64,000 bases of DNA from Lachnospiraceae bacterium oral taxon 096 (GCA_018141845.1 CP073340.1:165001-229000); one strand, 5' to 3'; positions 45,546 through 54,666 are shown, counted from the stretch's first letter. Notes: generated from the letters alone by a model not told the origin. A program made the numbers and translations.

Positions 45546-47150
45546 TTATAACTGAGGACCTGCTGCAACCAATGCCTTGCCGGCCTCGTTGCTCTCATAT
45601 TTTACAAAGTTCTTCTGAAATCTTGCTGCGAGATCCTTTGCTTTGTCCTCCCACTCCTTGACATCTGCATAGGTATCACGAGGATCTAAGATCTTAGGAT
45701 CAACACCTGTCAACTGTGTTGGCACTTCAAAGTTAAAGTATGGAATCTTCTTTGTTGGTGCCGTATTTACCTCACCACTCAGGATAGCATCAATAATACC
45801 ACGAGTATCCTTGATGGAGATTCTCTTTCCTGAGCCATTCCAACCTGTATTGACAAGATAAGCCTTAGCACCACTCTTTTTCATCTTCTTTACAAGCTCC
45901 TCAGCATACTTTGTTGGATGTAACTCCAAGAAAGCCTGTCCAAAGCAAGCAGAGAATGTTGGTGTTGGCTCTGTAATTCCTCTCTCTGTACCCGCAAGTT
46001 TTGCTGTAAATCCAGATAAGAAATAATACTGTGTCTGCTCAGGTGTCAAAATCGAAACTGGTGGCAATACACCAAAAGCATCTGCTGATAAGAAAATTAC
46101 ATCCTCAGCATCTGGGGCAGCAGAAACTGGACGAACAATATTCTTAATATGCTCAATTGGGTAAGAAACTCTTGTATTTTCTGTCACGCTCTTATCTGCA
46201 AAATTAAGCTTGCCGTCTTCACTCAAAGTAACATTTTCCAAAAGGGCATTGCGTCGAATGGCATTGTAAATATCTGGCTCTGACTCCTTATCAAGATTGA
46301 TAACTTTTGCATAGCATCCACCTTCAAAGTTAAAAATACCATTGTCATCCCAGCCATGCTCATCATCACCAATCAAAAGACGCTTAGGATCGGTTGAAAG
46401 TGTAGTCTTACCTGTTCCAGAAAGTCCAAAGAAAATGGCAGTATTCTTTCCTTCCATATTTGTGTTTGCAGAACAGTGCATAGAAGCAATTCCCTGCAAT
46501 GGAAGATAGTAGTTCATCATAGAGAACATACCCTTCTTCATCTCACCACCGTACCAAGTGTTGACAATTACCTGCTCACGGCTTGTGATGTTGAACATAA
46601 CTGCAGTCTCTGAATGTAAGCCAAGCTCTGCATAATTTGTCACCTTAGCCTTTGATGCATTATACACAACAAAGTCAGGCTCAAAGTTCTCAAGTTCCTC
46701 CTTTGTTGGATTGACAAACATATTTGTTACAAAATGTGCCTGCCATGCCACTTCTACAATAAAGCGAACAGCCATGCGCTTATGTCCAGCTGCACCGCAG
46801 AATGCATCTACAACATAGAGCTTCTTGTTAGAAAGTTCCTTCTTTGCAATATCCTTTACTGCTGCCCAAGCCTCCTGTGATGCTGGGTGATTATCATTTG
46901 GATATTCCTCACTTGTCCACCAAACAGTGTCCTTTGAATTCTCATCCATAACAATAAACTTATCTTTTGGTGAACGACCAGTGTAAATTCCTGTCATGAC
47001 ATCCACTGCACCAAGCTCGCTGACTCTACCCTTTTCAAATCCCTCTAACTCTGCCTTTGTTTCCTCGTCAAATAGCTGATCATATGATGGATTATAAACA
47101 ATCTCTGTTGTTCCTGTGATACCATACTTTGTTAAATCAATATTTGCCAT
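45546..47150 (-). CDS. pckA: Phosphoenolpyruvate carboxykinase (ATP)
   Basis: Interconverts oxaloacetate plus ATP with PEP, CO2 and ADP. In rumen and gut anaerobes it often runs toward oxaloacetate. The 534-residue protein has the kinase P-loop [11 protein letters not shown] (near 238-248), the metal motif [11 protein letters not shown], the R-binding TGRSPKDKF near the N-terminus and [11 protein letters not shown]. Length fits the ATP type. The start has GGGAGGG upstream. A promoter lies at 47203-47231. A TnpB-only element is inserted co-directionally about 130 nt upstream of the start codon. Confidence 0.97.
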   Translation of the reverse strand: MANIDLTKYGITGTTEIVYNPSYDQLFDEETKAELEGFEKGRVSELGAVDVMTGIYTGRSPKDKFIVMDENSKDTVWWTSEEYPNDNHPASQEAWAAVKDIAKKELSNKKLYVVDAFCGAAGHKRMAVRFIVEVAWQAHFVTNMFVNPTKEELENFEPDFVVYNASKAKVTNYAELGLHSETAVMFNITSREQVIVNTWYGGEMKKGMFSMMNYYLPLQGIASMHCSANTNMEGKNTAIFFGLSGTGKTTLSTDPKRLLIGDDEHGWDDNGIFNFEGGCYAKVINLDKESEPDIYNAIRRNALLENVTLSEDGKLNFADKSVTENTRVSYPIEHIKNIVRPVSAAPDAEDVIFLSADAFGVLPPVSILTPEQTQYYFLSGFTAKLAGTERGITEPTPTFSACFGQAFLELHPTKYAEELVKKMKKSGAKAYLVNTGWNGSGKRISIKDTRGIIDAILSGEVNTAPTKKIPYFNFEVPTQLTGVDPKILDPRDTYADVKEWEDKAKDLAARFQKNFVKYESNEAGKALVAAGPQL

Positions 47151-47202
47151 TTTTGTAATCCCTCCCTATCAATATGCGAATATCTGCAATATTCTCTGTC
47201 TT

Positions 47203-47231
47203 ATTATAGCTCTTTATCTTCCTTTTGTCAT
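47203..47231 (-). promoter_or_regulatory. pckA promoter
   Basis: ATGACA (47231-47226), 17-nt spacer and TATAAT (47208-47203) on the minus strand. A second TATAAT at 47248-47243 lies closer to the IS right end but has no convincing -35. Confidence 0.65.
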
Positions 47232-47280
47232 CTAAAAACCGAATTATATCGTGTTTACTCTGAAAAATTCATATACTTTA

Positions 47281-47480
47281 GTGAACTACCCATCACCTAA
47301 AGGTAATGGGCTTCTAAGAGCCTAACAGCTCTATTTAAGAAGTTTGATATTTAAGTTTCCACCTAAATAATTAGGCAATCCTTATTCTTATCGGCGTGTC
47401 CACTTCGCCTCTACTGTATAGGATATTCATATCCACAACACTACTTTTACGCATGATATTTAATGCTCCGTTAACATCTG
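47281..47480 (-). ncRNA. Candidate omega RNA (reRNA) of TnpB
   Basis: In IS605-type elements the guide RNA covers the 3' end of tnpB and the right end, and its guide is copied from DNA just outside the element. Here that scaffold would run leftwards through the hairpin at 47289-47310, with a guide beginning TAAAGTATATGAATTTTT at 47280-47263. The 5' limit is only an estimate. Confidence 0.45.
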
Positions 47481-48621
47481 CATTGATTGTTTTACCACTT
47501 GCCGTTTTGTATAGACCACGATGTAATCTTCTGCCACTAAACGGATACTCTTTTGGATTATCGGCATTGTAAACAGGGAGATCGTCTCTATCCCAAAAAG
47601 ATGATTTCGATGTATAGGATTCTTCCTGTTTTACAAAAACAATGTCATTTAGTTTGCAAAGATATTCCAATTTGTTACGCAACTGTCCATAAGGGATATT
47701 TACAAAATTTTGATTGTTTTGCTTTCCAATATGACTATTAAGTTGAAAAGTCTCATTGTAACCAACAACAAGCGTACCTATATTATTGATGATACAATAA
47801 TCTATCACCCTACGAGCAGTTTTATTCATATAGTCGTTCACCTTATTGTTGCGATTACGAGTAACTGCTTTTTGTCTATTTGTAGACTTTCTACCAAAAT
47901 GCTGTTTATCTTTTATCGATTGCAAACGGGCGTTTTCTTTATTGAACCACTGATTGATCGATTTCAGTCTTTTCCCGTCAATAATGAACGATTGACCACT
48001 ATTTGATACAGCTGTTATGAGATTGTTGATACCTAGGTCAAGTGCAAGTGCGTTGTTCGTGTTTAGATTTCTTTGAATACATTCAGCTTCATATATATAC
48101 TGGATTTCAAAGAACCTTGCATTCGCTTTAGGTATAATGCGTATCTCTTTTATCGTCTTATCAAGAAGTATGGGTGGTATCGTAATTTCAACAGACTTAT
48201 GCGTTTTCTTAAAACTATTGGAAAACGGAAGTATCAGCTGATTACCCTTAAGTCTTACAAAACCAATGATCAGTGTTGTGTATCCATCTTTTGGAAGATA
48301 ATGTGGCAGTTTACAATCCGTAAAAGCATATTTTCCCTGCTTGACAAGTTTAAGCAGACCAAAAAATGACTGAAACGAGCCATCAACCTCTTTCAGTATC
48401 TGCTGTGCCATATTGGAATTTAATGCCTTATAATTAGGACTATTCTTTAAAAGAGTGTAATTCTTCTCATATTTGAGAAATTCACCTTCTGTAAAATAAT
48501 GCTGACGCACATTATAGATTGCCTCATTAGCAAGATTCTTAGCCGTATGACAAAGTTCCCTGATTGTGATGTAATCTTCCTTGGACAGATGTTTCACTTG
48601 TTGTTTTACAGTAAGATACAT
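47371..48621 (-). CDS. tnpB: RNA-guided endonuclease TnpB (IS605 OrfB family)
   Basis: The 416-residue protein has a helical N-terminal recognition part and a RuvC domain. RuvC-I Asp is in LALDLGINNLITAVS (near 190), and the last catalytic Asp is in NADVNGALNIMRK. The middle has IGTLVVGYNE and QEESYTSKSSF, the pattern of a TnpB subgroup in which the RuvC-II Glu seems to sit at an alternative place. The C-x-x-C zinc finger between ESYTSK and NADVNG is absent; this loop reads WDRDDLPVY...FSGRRLHRGLY. The start at 48621 (MYLTVK) follows AAAGGAG; an upstream ATG overlaps that site. No stop codons interrupt it, so it is likely active. Confidence 0.9.
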   Translation of the reverse strand: MYLTVKQQVKHLSKEDYITIRELCHTAKNLANEAIYNVRQHYFTEGEFLKYEKNYTLLKNSPNYKALNSNMAQQILKEVDGSFQSFFGLLKLVKQGKYAFTDCKLPHYLPKDGYTTLIIGFVRLKGNQLILPFSNSFKKTHKSVEITIPPILLDKTIKEIRIIPKANARFFEIQYIYEAECIQRNLNTNNALALDLGINNLITAVSNSGQSFIIDGKRLKSINQWFNKENARLQSIKDKQHFGRKSTNRQKAVTRNRNNKVNDYMNKTARRVIDYCIINNIGTLVVGYNETFQLNSHIGKQNNQNFVNIPYGQLRNKLEYLCKLNDIVFVKQEESYTSKSSFWDRDDLPVYNADNPKEYPFSGRRLHRGLYKTASGKTINADVNGALNIMRKSSVVDMNILYSRGEVDTPIRIRIA

Positions 48622-48841
48622 ACGATTTTCTCCTTTCATAGACTCGGAAATAGGATTTCCTATATATGTATTATAGCATATATTTTAAATGATAGTATTT
48701 AAGTAAAATATATATGTTGTAAACCTAACGCCATTCATCCCACGATCTAAAGACCATGGGTTTTCTGGCTGTTATATTATAAAATTTTCTCCTATATCAA
48801 TTTCATCCATAAGGAATATATTTTTCCATTAATTTTCCACT

Positions 48842-48886
48842 TCTTAATCTAAACATAAGGTAACACCAATGTTTTCTTAATCTAAC
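48842..48886 (+). repeat. 12-bp direct repeat upstream of the LanFEG-type ABC operon
   Basis: TTCTTAATCTAA occurs at 48842-48853 and again at 48875-48886, 33 bp apart (about three helical turns). The second copy ends 6 bp before a -10-like TATGAT at 48893-48898, where the -35 region is poor. This layout fits a binding site for an activator such as a response regulator. Confidence 0.7.
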
Positions 48887-48918
48887 ACAGTTATGATAAA
48901 GAAAACGGAGGTATAGAT

Positions 48919-49821
48919 ATGAACAAAAATGCAATTGAAATTCAGAACTTACAAAAATCCTATCATGGAACAACAGTAGTAGATATTCAGAAGTTGACCA
49001 TTCGCCAAGGTGAAATCTATGGCTTTTTAGGTCCAAATGGTGCAGGAAAGTCAACGACAATGAAGATGATTCTTTCCCTTATCCATCCCGATGCAGGAAA
49101 TATTCGCATCTTTGGAAGAGAAATTACAAATTCCAATGCACAATATCTCAGCCAAATTGGATCAATGATTGAGGAACCATCCTACTATCCAAATTTAACC
49201 GGTTATGAAAATCTCTCAGTATTTCAAAAAATGCTTCAATTTCCCAAGGAAAATATCAAAGAGATACTTCACCTTGTAGGACTCGACGAGGAAAAAAATA
49301 GAAATAAATGTGTTGGTGCCTATTCCCTTGGAATGAAGCAAAGACTTGCTCTTGCCTTTGCTCTTGTCAAAAGACCTAGACTTTTACTTTTAGATGAACC
49401 AACTAATGGACTTGATCCTGCAGGTATCCATGAAATTCGAGAACTCATTGTTCGCCTCACAAAGGATTCGGGACTTACGGTGCTTATTTCCAGCCATATT
49501 CTCCCAGAAATCGAGCATATTGCTGACCGTGTCGGTATTATTCACCATGGAAAATTGCTGTTTGAAGGAAGAATAGATGAAATTCAATCAAAGGCCAACA
49601 TTGTTCTCCAAGGAGATTTTTCAAAACTTCAACCTGTGGAAAATGAACTAAAAAAGATTGTCCAAGAGCAGGATACACACCACCTCACTCTTCCCGACTT
49701 GCCAGACCAAAAAATTGCCGACATTATCTTTTTACTTTCTAAGGCAAAAATTCCAATTTATCGTGTCGTTCGCAATCAAGAAAGCTTAGAAAATATTTTT
49801 TTGCATCTAACACAACAATAG
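48919..49821 (+). CDS. LanF/BcrA-type ABC transporter ATP-binding protein
   Basis: The 300-residue ATPase has Walker A GPNGAGKSTT (near 39-48), signature YSLGMKQRLALAFAL, Walker B LLLLDEPTNGLD and ISSHILPE. The Q-loop is replaced by IGSMIEEPSYYPNLTG, the E-loop variant described for lantibiotic-immunity (LanF) and bacitracin-type (BcrA) transporters. It leads a three-gene plus-strand operon with two permeases. No lantibiotic precursor or modification genes are present, so defence against foreign peptide antibiotics is more likely than self-immunity. Confidence 0.9.
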   Translation: MNKNAIEIQNLQKSYHGTTVVDIQKLTIRQGEIYGFLGPNGAGKSTTMKMILSLIHPDAGNIRIFGREITNSNAQYLSQIGSMIEEPSYYPNLTGYENLSVFQKMLQFPKENIKEILHLVGLDEEKNRNKCVGAYSLGMKQRLALAFALVKRPRLLLLDEPTNGLDPAGIHEIRELIVRLTKDSGLTVLISSHILPEIEHIADRVGIIHHGKLLFEGRIDEIQSKANIVLQGDFSKLQPVENELKKIVQEQDTHHLTLPDLPDQKIADIIFLLSKAKIPIYRVVRNQESLENIFLHLTQQ

Positions 49822-49837
49822 GAACAAGGAGAAAATT

Positions 49838-50620
49838 ATGTCAATTTTTCACTCTCTACACATCGAAATACTAAAATCCAAACGGACAAAATCATTTTTT
49901 ATTGTCTTTTTCTTGATGATCATTGCCACTGTATGGAACCTTGCCTGTACTGTATCAGAAATCAGCAAGCATTCTGAGCTATGGATTCCTGGAAGTCTAT
50001 TCAACAACCAAACAGTGGATGTATTGCTTTTGCCAATGGCCATCAGTGTCTTTGTGTCTAAACTTTGGGATATTGAACGCAGTGGCTCTACTTTTAAGCT
50101 GCTGCGCTCCAATGGTCAATCTCTCTCTTCTATTATTTTTGCAAAAATGGAGCTTGGCATCGGATTTTTATCCCTGCTCAGCCTCTTTGAAAATCTGATT
50201 ATTTTAGTATTTGGTTATTTTAATCATATTTCTATTTCGACATTTGCATTTTTTATTGCCGTGATTGGAAAAATATTCAACATTGTTCTGCTCTTTATGA
50301 TTTATCAAAGTATTGCTGTGCTTTTCAATAGCCGAGGAGTTTTACTTACTTTGGGAATTATTGGTGGATTTATTGGTATCTCTTTGAGTGCAAAAAGTTC
50401 CATGATCTTTAGTTTTCTCATCCCTTGGATTGGTGCTGCTGCACTCTCTCCCTATAAGTTCTCACTTCTCTCGTCTGAAACCAATAATATTTCTTACACC
50501 TATATTGCAGATGACCTCATCTTAATGAAGCTATCGCTCTATTTTGTATATATTATTCTTATGTTGCTTATTTCAAGAAGAATTTTTAAAAGAAAGGATG
50601 GTGAACAACCATGTCTCTAA
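49838..50620 (+). CDS. ABC transporter permease (LanE/LanG-like)
   Basis: The 260-residue protein has about six membrane helices, beginning FHSLHIEILKSKRTKSFFIVFFL, the amphipathic-then-hydrophobic start of LanE/G and BcrB permeases. The gene starts 16 nt after the ATPase stop with AAGGAGAAAATT as ribosome binding site, and it overlaps the second permease by 10 nt. It probably pairs with that permease to form the membrane channel. Confidence 0.85.
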   Translation: MSIFHSLHIEILKSKRTKSFFIVFFLMIIATVWNLACTVSEISKHSELWIPGSLFNNQTVDVLLLPMAISVFVSKLWDIERSGSTFKLLRSNGQSLSSIIFAKMELGIGFLSLLSLFENLIILVFGYFNHISISTFAFFIAVIGKIFNIVLLFMIYQSIAVLFNSRGVLLTLGIIGGFIGISLSAKSSMIFSFLIPWIGAAALSPYKFSLLSSETNNISYTYIADDLILMKLSLYFVYIILMLLISRRIFKRKDGEQPCL

Positions 50621-51339
50621 ACTATTTTATTGCAGAATGGAAAAAGGCAAAAAAAGCAGAAATTCTATTTAGCGGAGTCTGTCTACTATTTTTTGCCTCA
50701 CTATTTGGTTTATTCACTTATTTTGCCAATCGCCAAGTTCTAATTGATGGACAACAAGCACAAGTACTCTGGGGACAACTTGTCTTTTTTTACAGCTTGC
50801 TATTTTTTCCTCCCATGGTCGCTATTATTGTTTCACTTATTTTTATGCCAGAATTTGAACGAAAAACTTTGGAAATGCTATTGGCAAACAATATCTCCAG
50901 ATCAAAACTTCTACTTGGCAAAATTGCTATGGCCACATTTTTTGTTTGCTTGTTCCAATTTTTTATTCTTCTCATTTACATTGTAGCTGCAAAAATTTCT
51001 TCACTAGATAGTCAACTTTTGCTCTCTTTGCACATCAAATGGACGCTCTTTTCTATTGTTGGTGCACTTCCTGTGATTTCACTTCAGTGCTACTTTTGTA
51101 TTCGCACAAAAAACTTTAGTAAGTGTGTGGCCACCTCTATTTTAGGTGCATTTGGAACAATGATTCTTCTATTTGTCAATGAAGATTTCCTTGTCATCTA
51201 TCCCTACGCTCAACCATCCCTCGCTCTTCGCGCAAGAGCACTTGTTGACTACTCTTCCTTACAGTGGGGTATTCTGTTGATCATCTGCATTGTAGAGAGT
51301 GGACTATTTTTTATTCTTAGCCTGCGACAACTAAAATAA
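50611..51339 (+). CDS. ABC transporter permease (LanG/LanE-like)
   Basis: The 242-residue protein has about six hydrophobic helices and starts NYFIAEWKKAKKAEILFSG, again matching the family's N-terminal amphipathic segment. It contains MPEFERKTLEMLLANNISRSKLLLGK in two parts, a cytosolic loop typical of ABC-2 permeases. It overlaps the preceding permease by 10 nt. A shared hairpin at 51353-51389 follows. Confidence 0.85.
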   Translation: MSLNYFIAEWKKAKKAEILFSGVCLLFFASLFGLFTYFANRQVLIDGQQAQVLWGQLVFFYSLLFFPPMVAIIVSLIFMPEFERKTLEMLLANNISRSKLLLGKIAMATFFVCLFQFFILLIYIVAAKISSLDSQLLLSLHIKWTLFSIVGALPVISLQCYFCIRTKNFSKCVATSILGAFGTMILLFVNEDFLVIYPYAQPSLALRARALVDYSSLQWGILLIICIVESGLFFILSLRQLK

Positions 51340-51352
51340 TAGACAAAATAAA

Positions 51353-51389
51353 GGAGCTATAGCCGACAAAATATGTCCTCTATAGCTCC
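51353..51389. terminator. Terminator between the ABC operon and the amidase gene
   Basis: A perfect 10-bp stem (51353-51362 with 51380-51389), with extra GACA/TGTC pairing in the loop, lies between convergent genes. The T-rich tail TTTATTTT is on the minus side, so it serves the amidase gene best; it may also stop the ABC transcript. Confidence 0.7.
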
Positions 51390-51396
51390 ACCTATT

Positions 51397-52488
51397 CTAA
51401 TTATTGAAATACTGATCTACACCATTGACAATTCCCTGTGCAAGTTCATCCTTATTCTCAATCAATTTCTTGGCATCCCCTACATTGTCCGCAAATCCAA
51501 CCTCAACTAGAGTTGTCGGAATAGATGAATACCCAAAGATACGAAGTCTTGCCGAATTTGCACCAATATTAGGAATTCCTACACTTGATGAAATACTGCT
51601 ACCCATAATCTCTGCCAATCGCTTAGATGCCGGCTGTGTCTGTGTCAATCCCAATGTTTTTGTATAACCACTCAATGTCGCCCCTGACATATAGTCATAA
51701 TCACCTGGGTAAAAGCTGACTGTGCCACTAACTTTTCCCGATGCACTAGAATTGCTGTGCAAAGAAATCATAATGTCCGATGTCTCACTGGCAATAGCAC
51801 CTCTGGTACCATTGGAAAGATTTTGATTTTCCTCAATTCTTCCCATTACCACACGATATCCCTTGGCCACTAACTTGTCTTTTGCCTTCACTGCAAGGCG
51901 GACAGTAAATTGTGGCTCAGTCTCTGAATGAGAATAAGCATCGGGCGTATCTCTTGATTGCACACCAATTCCAAATCCCTTACTGCCCACACTGGTTGTC
52001 TTCATTCCTGCAAGCACCTGTGCATCACTCATTGGATAGCTCTTTTCTGATTTCACAGTTTCAATTGCTGAATTTCCAAGTCCATGTCCTGCATCCAAAA
52101 AGACGGTATGCCCATTAAAATTCTTTGGCTCAAAGACATAGGCCTTGTACTCTGGTGCATTGCCTGCGGCATCCTTCCAAAGATATGGTCTATATTTTGA
52201 GTTCTGACTCAATGTATACTCATGCATTGACACCGCATCACTTGTATTATTGGTGTTCGTGCTATTATTTGTATTATTTGCCCCATTGGACTTTCCAAGA
52301 TTTGCTCCTGGGCCACTCACCCCTGGACCTACTGCTCCGCTTGCACTGGCACCTGCCTTTTGCTGTAAATTAACGCCAGGTCCTCCCTTTGCATTGGACG
52401 AAATTACTGTTGCATTTGCCACACTTGTCATAGACAAGGCCATCAATAAACTTGCTGCTACGGCACTCACTCTCTTTGTTTTGTTCAC
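51397..52488 (-). CDS. Secreted N-acetylmuramoyl-L-alanine amidase (Amidase_3)
   Basis: Zinc amidase that cleaves the bond between MurNAc and L-Ala in peptidoglycan. The 363-residue protein starts at a GTG (52488) because AAAGGAG lies 6 nt upstream, giving a clean signal peptide (MNKTKRVSAVAASLLMALS, cut near VANA). A low-complexity Gly/Ala/Asn/Thr-rich linker (about 30-90) follows. The catalytic domain (about 125-363) has VFLDAGHG, the ligand in SETEPQF, SLHSNSS and TTLVEVGFAD. No cell-wall-binding repeat is seen. Its own -10 (TATAAT) lies at 52527-52532. Confidence 0.92.
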   Translation of the reverse strand: MNKTKRVSAVAASLLMALSMTSVANATVISSNAKGGPGVNLQQKAGASASGAVGPGVSGPGANLGKSNGANNTNNSTNTNNTSDAVSMHEYTLSQNSKYRPYLWKDAAGNAPEYKAYVFEPKNFNGHTVFLDAGHGLGNSAIETVKSEKSYPMSDAQVLAGMKTTSVGSKGFGIGVQSRDTPDAYSHSETEPQFTVRLAVKAKDKLVAKGYRVVMGRIEENQNLSNGTRGAIASETSDIMISLHSNSSASGKVSGTVSFYPGDYDYMSGATLSGYTKTLGLTQTQPASKRLAEIMGSSISSSVGIPNIGANSARLRIFGYSSIPTTLVEVGFADNVGDAKKLIENKDELAQGIVNGVDQYFNN

Positions 52489-52526
52489 GAATATCTCCTT
52501 TCTCAAATCACCTATGTGACAAAGAA

Positions 52527-52532
52527 ATTATA
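52527..52532 (-). promoter_or_regulatory. -10 box of the amidase gene
   Basis: TATAAT on the minus strand lies about 38 nt upstream of the GTG start. The -35 region (GAAGTT at 17 nt) is weak. Confidence 0.4.
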
Positions 52533-52583
52533 GCACAAAACAAAGAAAAAACTTCTTACAACTCTCTAACAACTATGCTACTT

Positions 52584-54317
52584 TTATTCTACCTTTGCAT
52601 AGATGTCATCATATAACTTCTTGCGTAAATTCTTAATATAATCCATTGCATTATCAACGGCCACATTTTCCTCCACGCTCTTATCTCTAGTCACTACCTC
52701 AATCACTCCGTCCTTTAGTCCTCTTGGGCTGACAATCACACGAATTGGTGCCGCAAGTAAATCTGCATCAGAGAACATTGAACCTGGACGAACATCACGG
52801 TCATCATAGAGTACTTCCACACCCTCTTTTTGTAACTGATGATAAAGTTTATCTGCCTCTTCCTTTGTCTGCTCATCATCCACACGCAAACAGCAAACTT
52901 CAACCTCCCAAGGTGCCACGGTAATTGGCCAAATTGGACCAAATTCATCATGTCTTGCCTCACAAATTGATGCAGCCAATCGACCAACACCGATGCCATA
53001 GCAACCCATAATTGGATACTGTTGCTCGCCATTCTCATCCAAATATTGCATATTCATCGATACGGTGTACTTATCCCCAAGCTGGAAGATGTTGCCGACT
53101 TCAATACCTCTTTTAATAATAATGCTCTTCTTGCCACAGCAAGGACAGATACTACCTTCCTTTACCTTCGCAATGTCGACAAATTCAACATCTCCAAGGT
53201 CTCTTGCAATATTGAAGTTTCTATAATGAAATCCTTCCTTATTCGCACCACAGACAAAGCCATCAATTCCCTTTAGAGAGAGATCGATGTAGACTGTCAC
53301 ATCACTTGAAATTCCCTTAGGTCCAATATATCCTGCAACAAGTGGTGCGTCCTCTGTAATCTCTGCTGGACGAATTTCTGTGCCAAGTAAATTGGTAAGC
53401 TTTGTCTCATTGACCTCGTAATCTCCACGGACAAAGGCAACCACATAAGAATCATCATCAGCTCTTTGGTAAACCACAGCCTTACAAGAATTCTCAATAC
53501 TGCTCGTTAAAAATTGATTGACAGCCTCAATGGTCTTACAATCTGGCGTTTCAATAAGCTCTAACTCCTTTATTTCATTCTTGCTTACATTTTCTACCTT
53601 GTTTTCTGCCGCCTCCATATTGGCACGGTATCCGCACTCTGGACAAATAACAATGGAATCTTCTCCAGCATCAGCAAGAAGCATATACTCATGAGATAAG
53701 CTTCCACCCATCATTCCAGAATCAGAAGCTACGGTCACAACCTCTGGCACACCGGCCTTTTGGAAGATGCGAGTATAAGCCTTGAAAAAGTCATCATAGG
53801 TCTTTTCCAAATCCTTTTGATTTGTATGGAAGGAATAGGCATCACTCATGGTAAATTCGCGCACACGAATCATTCCCGCCCTAGGTCTTGCCTCATCTCG
53901 AAACTTTCTCTGCATCTGGTGTACAGTAAAAGGATATCTCGTATAGGACTGTCCATACTCACGCACAAGCTGTACTGCCGCCTCCTCATGAGTCATACCA
54001 AGTACAAGCTTTGCCTTGTTGCGATCTTGTATGCGCAATAGCTCATTGCCCACGCTCTCATATCTACCTGACTCCTCCCACAAATCTGCTGGAAGAACAA
54101 ATGGAAAGAGAACTTCCTGTGAGCCAATCGAATCCAACTCACTATTGATAATTCTTTCAATTTTTTTTGTAATTCTTCTCATTGTTGGAAGTTCAGAATA
54201 AATACCACTACCCACATACTTAATATAGCCTCCACGCACCATCAATGCATGGCTTTCTACCACACAATCTGCTGGTCTTTCCTTAAATCGCAATCCCACT
54301 AAATTTGATACTTTCAT
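52584..54317 (-). CDS. proS: Prolyl-tRNA synthetase
   Basis: Class II synthetase charging tRNA-Pro. The 577-residue length and the insertion between motifs 2 and 3 (about 225-400, with CPECGYRANMEAAEN at its start and the CPCCGKKS zinc-like pair at its end) mark the bacterial type with an editing domain. Motif 2 is in FRDEARPRAGMIRVREFTM; motif 3 is in GCYGIGVGRL. The start lies 27 nt after the T-box terminator tract, with AGGAG in GGAGAGGTTAAA. A T-box leader with a proline specifier controls it. Confidence 0.97.
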   Translation of the reverse strand: MKVSNLVGLRFKERPADCVVESHALMVRGGYIKYVGSGIYSELPTMRRITKKIERIINSELDSIGSQEVLFPFVLPADLWEESGRYESVGNELLRIQDRNKAKLVLGMTHEEAAVQLVREYGQSYTRYPFTVHQMQRKFRDEARPRAGMIRVREFTMSDAYSFHTNQKDLEKTYDDFFKAYTRIFQKAGVPEVVTVASDSGMMGGSLSHEYMLLADAGEDSIVICPECGYRANMEAAENKVENVSKNEIKELELIETPDCKTIEAVNQFLTSSIENSCKAVVYQRADDDSYVVAFVRGDYEVNETKLTNLLGTEIRPAEITEDAPLVAGYIGPKGISSDVTVYIDLSLKGIDGFVCGANKEGFHYRNFNIARDLGDVEFVDIAKVKEGSICPCCGKKSIIIKRGIEVGNIFQLGDKYTVSMNMQYLDENGEQQYPIMGCYGIGVGRLAASICEARHDEFGPIWPITVAPWEVEVCCLRVDDEQTKEEADKLYHQLQKEGVEVLYDDRDVRPGSMFSDADLLAAPIRVIVSPRGLKDGVIEVVTRDKSVEENVAVDNAMDYIKNLRKKLYDDIYAKVE

Positions 54318-54344
54318 TTTAACCTCTCCTTTTGTCTTAAATAT

Positions 54345-54383
54345 AAAAAGCCCTAAGCAATATATCTCTACATTGCTTAGGGC
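54345..54383 (-). terminator. T-box intrinsic terminator
   Basis: A 12-bp stem (54350-54361 with 54372-54383) is followed on the minus strand by TTTTTATATT, directly upstream of proS. Confidence 0.9.
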
Positions 54384-54631
54384 GAATTATCCATCCGTGT
54401 TACCACCTAAATTCAGGCACTGCCTGCACTCATCGAAAGCTCTACATCTGTATTTACTCTCTGTCTCTGATAACGGTGACCTCCGTCAGGACTTTCGCAA
54501 GTGCGAACCCTCTCGCCTCACATTCATCCTGCTGCTCCCAGACCGGTTTCTGTAAATCTTTCTCAAGGTCTCTCAGCCATGAACCTCTCTCTGTGGATGC
54601 CAACTTACATACTCTTCTGTTCTTTGCATTT
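54345..54631 (-). promoter_or_regulatory. T-box riboswitch (Pro, specifier CCG) of proS
   Basis: The minus-strand leader shows stem I with AGTA in the specifier loop, the AG-bulge/distal-loop motifs AGAGAG and GGCTGAGAGACC, and the 3' specifier loop GAAA-CCG (CCG at 54546-54544). The T-box sequence TTAGGTGGTAACACGG lies at about 54410-54395. The TGGT bulge can pair with the ACCA end of uncharged tRNA-Pro. The competing terminator is at 54345-54383. The 3' limit is the terminator; the 5' end is set by the promoter. Confidence 0.9.
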
Positions 54632-54637
54632 ATCAGT

Positions 54638-54666
54638 AAGATATCACAAGCAAGAAATCTTGTCAA
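54638..54666 (-). promoter_or_regulatory. Promoter of the T-box/proS transcript
   Basis: Consensus TTGACA (54666-54661), 17-nt spacer and TATCTT (54643-54638) on the minus strand, just after the glyS stop. Confidence 0.75.

Larger units (their letters stand above)
47281..48770 (-). mobile_element. IS200/IS605-type element carrying only tnpB (ends approximate)
   Basis: Both subterminal hairpins of this family are present: the left-end hairpin at 48739-48760 and the right-end hairpin at 47289-47310, the latter followed by TAGTTCAC. No tnpA (Y1 transposase) gene is present, so mobility would need TnpA in trans. It is intact between its hairpins and sits between the pckA promoter and the LanF-type ABC operon. 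The exact left-end cleavage site and its tetra- or pentanucleotide target are not resolved. Confidence 0.8.

Noticed and set aside
48919..51339. A lantibiotic biosynthesis cluster
   Set aside because: Only the immunity-type transporter is present; there is no precursor peptide, LanB/LanC/LanM or protease gene nearby.
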